Source: Chitinophaga pinensis (GTDB lineage Bacteria > Bacteroidota > Bacteroidia > Flavobacteriales_D > Crocinitomicaceae). From it: a DNA stretch of 10,672 nt. Made by a program: the position numbers and the translations under genes. Below the pieces are notes generated by a model. That model did not search any database, was not told the origin of the DNA, and was given only the letters and a program-made list of their open reading frames with translations. Location of the stretch: positions 1-10,672 of the forward strand of contig CAMBRH010000104.1 of assembly GCA_945870115.1 (NCBI GenBank), given 5' to 3'. Shown here piece after piece: positions 1 through 4,324 of this stretch; within the stretch, counting starts at the first letter, position 1; each line of letters opens with the position of its first letter.

Positions 1-2
1 GT

Positions 3-632
3 TTTCCAGGAAGTGAATCTGGATCTTTGGCATCGCAATTTGCCTATCATTTTATGAAAGAAATTACACCACATGTTGATTATGTAATTGATTTTCATAC
101 TGGTTCAGCGCAAAGAAACAACATTTCTCAAATTAGATGTGTTTTTAAATACGCGGAAAGTATCGAGTTAGCTAAAATTTTTAATCCGCCCTTTATTTTA
201 AATTCATCCTACATTCCAAAAACCATTCGAGAATCTTTGAGTAAAAAAGGTAAAAAAATGCTCCTTTTTGAAGGTGGAAAAGCAAATAGCATTGAAGAAT
301 CTATCGTTGAAGAAGGGATAAACGGTGTAAAACGATTTATTCAATACTTAGGAATGCGTACTTTCAAAATTGATATTTCTAAAGACAGAGAACCTGTTTT
401 TTTATCAGAAAGCAAATGGATGAGGGCACCAAATTCTGGAATGTTTCAAGCAACAATTAAAAATGGTTCGAAAGTAATTAAAGGAGAAATAATTGGAATT
501 GTAACCGATCCATACGGACATTTTGAACGAAAAATTAAAGCTACATCAGATGGTTATATAATTTGTTCAAACGAATCGCCAGTAGTCTATAAGGGAGATG
601 CTATTTTTCACGTAGCAAAAGAAAGATTATAA
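3..632 (+). CDS. succinylglutamate desuccinylase/aspartoacylase-family zinc hydrolase, 5'-truncated
   Basis: The frame is open from the window edge to TAA at 632, so the gene starts outside the window; the in-frame TTG at 27 is not its start. The visible 209 residues begin with FPGSESGSLASQFAYHF. They contain the metal-site motif DFHTGSA (His about visible residue 32) and LLFEGGKA, with the Glu (about residue 90) expected to be catalytic. The last 70 or so residues (WMRAPNSGMF, KGEIIGIV, DGYI, VYKGDAIFHV) form the beta-sandwich, lipoyl-like C-terminal domain usual in the AstE/AspA family. Family members are zinc-dependent amide hydrolases of the carboxypeptidase M14 superfamily. The substrate of this branch is not established from sequence. 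In flavobacteria such genes commonly sit beside rimK, which would lie upstream here; that is recalled knowledge, not visible. No clear terminator hairpin follows it. Family assignment is firm, exact reaction unknown. Confidence 0.88.
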   Translation, partial: FPGSESGSLASQFAYHFMKEITPHVDYVIDFHTGSAQRNNISQIRCVFKYAESIELAKIFNPPFILNSSYIPKTIRESLSKKGKKMLLFEGGKANSIEESIVEEGINGVKRFIQYLGMRTFKIDISKDREPVFLSESKWMRAPNSGMFQATIKNGSKVIKGEIIGIVTDPYGHFERKIKATSDGYIICSNESPVVYKGDAIFHVAKERL

Positions 633-650
633 AGCATTTAATAGCAATAC

Positions 651-855
651 TTTACATCGTTTAGTTGAATAAATTCATTTTTTTAACATTTTTTCTAATA
701 CTTTTTTTTCATTTATTCACTAATAAATTACTTTATTATAGTTGAAAAGTTGTAATAACTAAAAATTGATTATGTTAGAATTAAGCAAAAAATATTTTGT
801 TGATTAATGCTGTAATCTGACAATTTGTAATCTATCCTAATTGTAATCATTTAAA
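651..855. repeat. left copy of long direct repeat (deleted form)
   Basis: Positions 651-799 match 3830-3983 almost throughout. By hand I count about nine substitutions and a few 1-4 base indels over roughly 150 bp. The shared block covers an AT-rich leader and the first codons of a small ORF (MLELSK). After a gap the copies meet again near 810-855, ending in an identical 15 bp (ttgtaatcatttaaa at 841-855 and 4243-4257). This copy is about 220 bp shorter than the right copy because most of the ORF and its downstream inverted repeat are missing. It lies directly behind the aspartoacylase-family gene. It accounts for about half of the 421 bp non-coding gap at 633-1053; the remainder is the probable promoter and leader of the next gene. 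Confidence 0.9.
772..807 (+). pseudogene. 11-codon deletion remnant of the small ORF at 3957-4142
   Basis: The reading frame MLELSKKYFVD ends in TAA at 805-807. It fuses the first six codons of the intact right-hand ORF (MLELSK) to its last residues (VFVD before the stop). The intact ORF carries two imperfect 14-bp repeats, gcaaaaatattttg (3970-3983) and gcaaaaagtttttg (4121-4134), 12 of 14 identical. The left copy looks like the product of a deletion between them, removing about 150 bp in frame. It is most likely a non-functional relic, though translation of a micropeptide cannot be excluded. Confidence 0.7.
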
Positions 856-865
856 AGCATGTTTT

Positions 866-891
866 TTGCACCCATTAATTTTGTATTTTTG
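866..891 (+). promoter_or_regulatory. candidate promoter for the surface-protein pair
   Basis: TATTTTTG at 884-891 matches the Bacteroidota -7 consensus TAnnTTTG, and a TTG at 866-868 could be the -33 element. The spacing of 15 bases is slightly shorter than the usual range. An overlapping TAATTTTG at 876-883 also fits the -7 box but lacks a properly placed TTG. Use of this site would give a long A-rich leader of about 155 bases before the ATG at 1054. The assignment rests on motif match alone. Confidence 0.35.
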
Positions 892-1053
892 TTTTTAGCA
901 AATTCAAAAAATAACTTTTAGTAAATAAACAAATAGATACTATTGGCTAATTTACTACAACTTAAAATAGTGTTGATTATAAAAGTATCGAAAAAACACA
1001 AACAAAAAAAAGCCAAAAATAAAATTATTATCAATTAACATAAAAGGATAGAA

Positions 1054-1539
1054 ATGAGACACAAATTATTAAAATTAATTTTCGCACTATTCTTGATAGG
1101 TTTTGGACAGACAAGTTTACATGGACAAACTATGTACGTTAGAGAAATCTCCGGTTCACAAGACGCTTATGATTTATGCAATATACGTAAAATAACGTTC
1201 TCAGAAGGAAATGTAATAGTTCAAAAAACCAACAATACTTCTGGTGTTTACGCCTTAAGTGAATTAAGATATTTGAATTTTACAGAATTAATAATTGGTA
1301 ATTCTAATTTAACAGTTTATCCTAATCCTGTAATCGATTTATTAAACATTGATTTATCAAATTTAATCGGAAAATGTAAAATTAGTATTCTAACTTTAGA
1401 AGGTAAGATACTACAAACACTGAATTCAACTGATGACAAGTTAATCAAACTAAATTTAAATAATTTATCTTCAGGAATTTACGTTCTTAAATTTGAAAAT
1501 GAATTAGAAATTAAAACTGTAAAAATCACTAAACAATAA
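1054..1539 (+). CDS. small secreted protein with T9SS type A sorting domain
   Basis: This 161-residue protein starts at ATG 1054 with an unusual Shine-Dalgarno-like AAAAGGA at 1042-1048, five bases upstream. Residues 1-24 are a Sec signal peptide (Lys/Arg-containing start, LIFALFLIGFG core) with probable cleavage before Gln25. Residues about 27-80 are a short beta-type module (MYVREISGSQDAYDLCNIRKITFSE, then YALSELRYLNFTE, in which the strand pattern I-R-K-I-T-F / L-R-Y-L-N-F repeats). Residues about 85-161 match the Por-secretion tail: LTVYPNPVIDLLNI, then SILTLEGKIL, then LSSGIYVLKFEN and a basic end. T9SS CTDs direct export across the outer membrane and usually surface anchoring. The odd point is that only about 55 residues of cargo separate signal peptide and tail, so no enzyme domain is present. 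It lies 4 bp before the DUF4838 gene and is almost certainly co-transcribed and translationally linked with it. Sorting domain is confident; role unknown, perhaps a surface partner or docking protein. Confidence 0.87.
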   Translation: MRHKLLKLIFALFLIGFGQTSLHGQTMYVREISGSQDAYDLCNIRKITFSEGNVIVQKTNNTSGVYALSELRYLNFTELIIGNSNLTVYPNPVIDLLNIDLSNLIGKCKISILTLEGKILQTLNSTDDKLIKLNLNNLSSGIYVLKFENELEIKTVKITKQ

Positions 1540-1543
1540 TGTT

Positions 1544-3508
1544 ATGTCAAAAAAAAGATTCTTGTTTGTAGTTTTGCAAGTAGTGCTTAGTATCAATGTG
1601 CTTTTTGCTCAAAATGACACCATGTACTTCATGAAAAATGGTTTTGTCACTTATAAACAATCTGTCAATCAAAACTCTTTAGATAGTATTAAGTTTTTTA
1701 ATGTCGATAATATGACATTTCTAAAGAATAATTTGAGTTTTAAAGAACAATCAATTAAAATGGAAGATCTTGACAGTGTGATTTTTTACAAACCCACCAC
1801 TTACATCATCAAAAACGGAATGACACAAGCAGAGATTGTACTTGTAAATTCCGCATTACGCACAACAAAACTGGCGGCCAATGAGCTACAGACTATTTTA
1901 TACAAAATGACTGGTGTCCAACTGCCTATTGTGACAAGCCCAAGTTTATCCTGCCCTATCCAATTGTATGTTGGTGTTAGCTCTTACACAGAGAGTCTTG
2001 GTGTAACAGACGAAGGATTGAAGAATGGAGCTTTCCAGATCGCCTCAGGAGACAACTGGCTTGCATTAGTAGGTCATGATAGCGAGTACTCCCCTATCGA
2101 ACCATGGGCACATTACTGGGATGATCGTTTTCGAGTTTATGACGAGTGGGATTCCATAACAGGACAGAATTGGGATAACCCTTATCTTGGATTACAAAGA
2201 CGTTACTCTCCCGCTCTCGGTATCTGGGAGGCTGACGAACGTGGCTCCTTCAATGCGGTAAATGAGTTTCTTCGGAATCTAGGGGCACGATGGTATTTAC
2301 CAGGTGAAATTGGAGAATGCTTGCCTGAGCTCAGCAGTGTGGCATTACCAATAGTGAATCGCACTGTGGAACCTGACTTTGCAATGCGTCATTTACTTTT
2401 CTACTTTCACGAATTCTGGACAGGAATTACGGAAAGTCCTTCAGATATTGAAGATATCATGTGGCAAATGCGTTTAGGTCTTTCCGCATCCCAAGAGTAT
2501 GTTGGAGAACCTATTGGACATGGAATTAATTTGGCACATAGTCGAAATGAGGTTAAACTGGCACATCCTGATTATTATGCCTTGGTAGGGGGGGAAAGAG
2601 ACACGTCTCACTATGGTTGGGGAGGAGCTCCATGCTTATCATCTGAGGGATTATTTAATGATAACGTCAATCTAATACGAAATCTCTATGATCATTATGA
2701 TACACCAATGGTAAGTGTTTCACCGCAAGATGGATACTTTGGCTGCGAATGCAATCTATGTGCGGGCAAGGCAACACCAGAAAGGGGCTGGTGGGGTCAA
2801 TTATCAGACTATGTGTGGGGTTATTCTGACAGAATTGCGCGGGAAGTCTACGAGACACATCCAGATAAAAAGGTTAGCTGTATTGCCTATCAAGCACAAT
2901 TGTTACCTCCTTTGAATATTGACCAAATGAGTCCTAACATGGCGGTTATTTTATGTCAAGCTCGCTCTGATTTTACCGATTCCTTAAAGCGAACGTATTA
3001 CACAGATTTGAGAAGCGATTATTTAGCAAAGCTTCCATCAAAGGAACTATACATTTGGGACTACTATTTGCTACCTTCACCCGGATCTACCTTTGAAGGC
3101 GTTCCTGCATACTTTCCTCATATAATTGCTGAAGACTTACATTCCTTAAAAGGCGTGTCGCAAGGAGAATTCATTGAGGTTTACAGGAACTACTCGGAGA
3201 ACAACGATTCATGGGATGCATTAGCAGCAAACCACCTTAACTGCTATGTGACATCCCAGTTTTGGTGGAATTCGAGTCAAGATGTAGATCTCTTGTTAGA
3301 TGATTATTATGAGAAATTTTATGGCCCAGCTAGTCAGGAAATGAAGACCTTTATAGAATATGCTGAAGCAAATTGGACTTCTGCAAAGACAAACATTGAA
3401 GTAAAAAACCAATTGTTTAACTTAATTGGTATAGCAAGAACTTTAGCAGGAGAAAGTATCTATGGCAATAGAATTGAACTGATGGTCCAATATATGAACA
3501 ATCTTTGA
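1544..3508 (+). CDS. DUF4838 domain protein, glycoside-hydrolase-like, secreted
   Basis: This 654-residue protein begins 4 bp after the T9SS-tail gene. Residues 1-22 are a signal peptide (FLFVVLQVVLSINVLFA, cleavage before Gln23). Residues about 27-82 hold two short strand modules ending LDSIKFF and LDSVIFY, resembling the module of the upstream protein. Residues about 95-180 resemble the N-terminal domain of family 67 alpha-glucuronidases (TKLAANELQTILYKMTGVQLPIV, then LALVGHD). Residues about 235-600 are the DUF4838 region: LGARWYLPGEIGE, HGINLAHSRNEVKLAHPDYYAL, SVSPQDGYFGCECNLCAG (Cys401, 403, 406), LLPP, and LNCYVTSQFWW followed by YYEKFYGPAS. DUF4838 proteins are presumed polysaccharide-active TIM-barrel enzymes; the substrate cannot be predicted. 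Neither a T9SS tail nor the extra C-terminal domain of some relatives is present; it stops soon after RIELMVQYMNNL, so it may be shortened. GC rises from about 20% near 1700 to 45-48% near 2100-2280 and falls to about 32% at the 3' end, unlike its neighbours. Confidence 0.85.
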   Translation: MSKKRFLFVVLQVVLSINVLFAQNDTMYFMKNGFVTYKQSVNQNSLDSIKFFNVDNMTFLKNNLSFKEQSIKMEDLDSVIFYKPTTYIIKNGMTQAEIVLVNSALRTTKLAANELQTILYKMTGVQLPIVTSPSLSCPIQLYVGVSSYTESLGVTDEGLKNGAFQIASGDNWLALVGHDSEYSPIEPWAHYWDDRFRVYDEWDSITGQNWDNPYLGLQRRYSPALGIWEADERGSFNAVNEFLRNLGARWYLPGEIGECLPELSSVALPIVNRTVEPDFAMRHLLFYFHEFWTGITESPSDIEDIMWQMRLGLSASQEYVGEPIGHGINLAHSRNEVKLAHPDYYALVGGERDTSHYGWGGAPCLSSEGLFNDNVNLIRNLYDHYDTPMVSVSPQDGYFGCECNLCAGKATPERGWWGQLSDYVWGYSDRIAREVYETHPDKKVSCIAYQAQLLPPLNIDQMSPNMAVILCQARSDFTDSLKRTYYTDLRSDYLAKLPSKELYIWDYYLLPSPGSTFEGVPAYFPHIIAEDLHSLKGVSQGEFIEVYRNYSENNDSWDALAANHLNCYVTSQFWWNSSQDVDLLLDDYYEKFYGPASQEMKTFIEYAEANWTSAKTNIEVKNQLFNLIGIARTLAGESIYGNRIELMVQYMNNL

Positions 3509-3514
3509 AAACCA

Positions 3515-3820
3515 CTAATTAATTTGAGCGACAGACATATTATAAAATTTACATACTTTTTTACTGTATCCTTTTAAAAGCTCTTTGCATTCTTCTTTTA
3601 GGCAGAAAACTGTATCTTTAATCATAGTTAGTATTTACAAAGCTTTATCTTCTAAATCAAACAAACGAAACCAATATCTTAAACCAAAAACAGATTCTTA
3701 GAAAAAACTAACTAAAACCTTTTCATAAACGGTTAAGCAATAAGAATTAATTTCATCAACCGAAACATCATGCATAACGCGACCAAAAGACATTCTAACT
3801 TGGAAATCCAATTGTTTTAT
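3515..3820 (-). pseudogene. decayed minus-strand reading frame, unidentified
   Basis: Reading the minus strand from 3820 to 3515, one frame stays coding-like for about 102 codons with only two internal TAA stops (3700-3698 and 3637-3635) before a TAG at 3517-3515. The pieces read MSFGRVMHDVSVDEINSYCL (from ATG 3793) continuing to VSFF, then ESVFGLRYWFRLFDLEDKAL, then, from ATG 3625, MIKDTVFCLKEECKELLKGY continuing to SVAQIN. In DNA this AT-rich more stops would be expected by chance, and the residue mix is protein-like, so I infer a broken gene. I do not recognise the family. It lies between the DUF4838 stop and the right direct repeat, and is the only structure I see in the first 300 bases of the 3509-3956 gap. 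It may instead be two tiny ORFs or chance. Confidence 0.33.
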
Positions 3821-3956
3821 TTACAGGGTTTTACATTGTTTAGTTGAATAAATTGATTTTTTTAACATTTTTTCTAATACTTTTTTTTCATTTAATTCGT
3901 TAATAAATTACTTTAGTGGAGTTGAAAAGTTGTATTAACTAAAAATTGAAATTGTT

Positions 3957-4142
3957 ATGTTAGAATTAAGCAAAAATATTTTGAAAAAAGTGAGCTTTGA
4001 CCTTAACTTATTTCAAAAAGAATTAAAAAAAGCCCTTACTTGGATTCAAAATTCTGATGACATCGCAAAATTTAAAGAATGGTGTCTAAAAGAATTTGGT
4101 CACAGTCACAAGTTAATCTTGCAAAAAGTTTTTGTGGATTGA
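3957..4142 (+). CDS. small conserved-looking hypothetical protein (61 aa)
   Basis: The 61-residue product starts MLELSKNILKKVSFDLNLF and ends ILQKVFVD. It looks predominantly helical and soluble: amphipathic stretches around residues 1-30 (Lys/Leu/Phe-rich), a Trp-containing segment (ALTWIQNSDDIAKFKEWCLKEFGHSH), and no signal peptide or membrane segment. I recall similar short hypothetical proteins starting MLEL-K-IL-KVSFD in flavobacterial genomes, but cannot verify this here and know no function. The N-terminal codons and the leader upstream are conserved in the left repeat copy, while the body is deleted there. The start is supported because the repeat similarity continues through ATG and the next codons in frame. 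It precedes the exporter gene by 182 bp on the same strand, with an inverted repeat and a probable separate promoter between them. Confidence 0.62.
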   Translation: MLELSKNILKKVSFDLNLFQKELKKALTWIQNSDDIAKFKEWCLKEFGHSHKLILQKVFVD

Positions 4143-4164
4143 CACTATAATTTCATTTTACAAA

Positions 4165-4241
4165 TTGGCAGATTACAGATTACTCCGCATTCAGTAAGAT
4201 TTTCTTGAAAGCGAAGCAGTCTGTAATTTATAATCTACCAA
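4165..4241. repeat. imperfect inverted repeat downstream of the small ORF
   Basis: A 20-base arm at 4165-4184 pairs with 4222-4241, 16 of 20 positions complementary with some of the mismatches allowing G-U pairs, around a 37-base spacer. The core is agattacagattac against gtaatttataatct. No T-run follows, so it is a poor intrinsic terminator. It may be a structured RNA end or a remnant of a small interspersed repeat. Only right-arm-like sequence (ctgtaatctg, then ttgtaatct) survives in the left repeat copy. Confidence 0.55.
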
Positions 4242-4285
4242 GTTGTAATCATTTAAAGAAGTAAATCAAAAGTCAAAATTTTTCT

Positions 4286-4293
4286 TAACTTTG
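4286..4293 (+). promoter_or_regulatory. candidate -7 promoter box for the exporter gene
   Basis: TAACTTTG matches the Bacteroidota TAnnTTTG consensus exactly and sits 31 bases before the exporter ATG at 4325, which would give a short leader of about 25 bases. No TTG is found at the ideal -33 distance, so the match is partial. Its position just beyond the right repeat suggests that the exporter operon keeps its own promoter, independent of the island. Confidence 0.5.
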
Positions 4294-4324
4294 TTGTTTA
4301 ATAAATTTTTATTGCGAACAAAGT

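Larger units (their letters stand above)
3830..4257. repeat. right copy of long direct repeat (full form)
   Basis: The first about 150 bp (3830-3983) align with 651-799, and the last 15 bp (4243-4257) are identical to 841-855. This copy additionally contains the whole 61-residue ORF and an imperfect inverted repeat. It starts about 10 bp beyond the decayed minus-strand frame and ends about 30 bp before the exporter promoter. Together the two copies bracket roughly 3.2 kb containing the surface-protein pair, as expected for integration by, or later rearrangement through, homologous recombination. No transposase or terminal-inverted-repeat structure accompanies it. Confidence 0.9.

Noticed and set aside
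27..632. TTG at 27 as the start of the hydrolase gene
   Set aside because: The frame is open upstream to the window edge and FPGSESGS before it is part of the conserved domain, so the gene is 5'-truncated.
633..1053. CRISPR array or tRNA in the AT-rich gap
   Set aside because: No regularly spaced repeats and no cloverleaf are seen; the gap is explained by the left repeat copy plus a promoter and leader.
2667..2915. Open frames on both strands inside the DUF4838 gene (minus 2667-2858, plus 2715-2915)
   Set aside because: They lie within the CxCxxC region of a strongly matching domain and have no recognisable product; they are shadows caused by the higher GC there.
651..4257. The repeats as ends of an insertion sequence or composite transposon
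   Set aside because: No transposase, no terminal inverted repeats and no short target duplication are visible; the repeats carry a small ORF of a different character.
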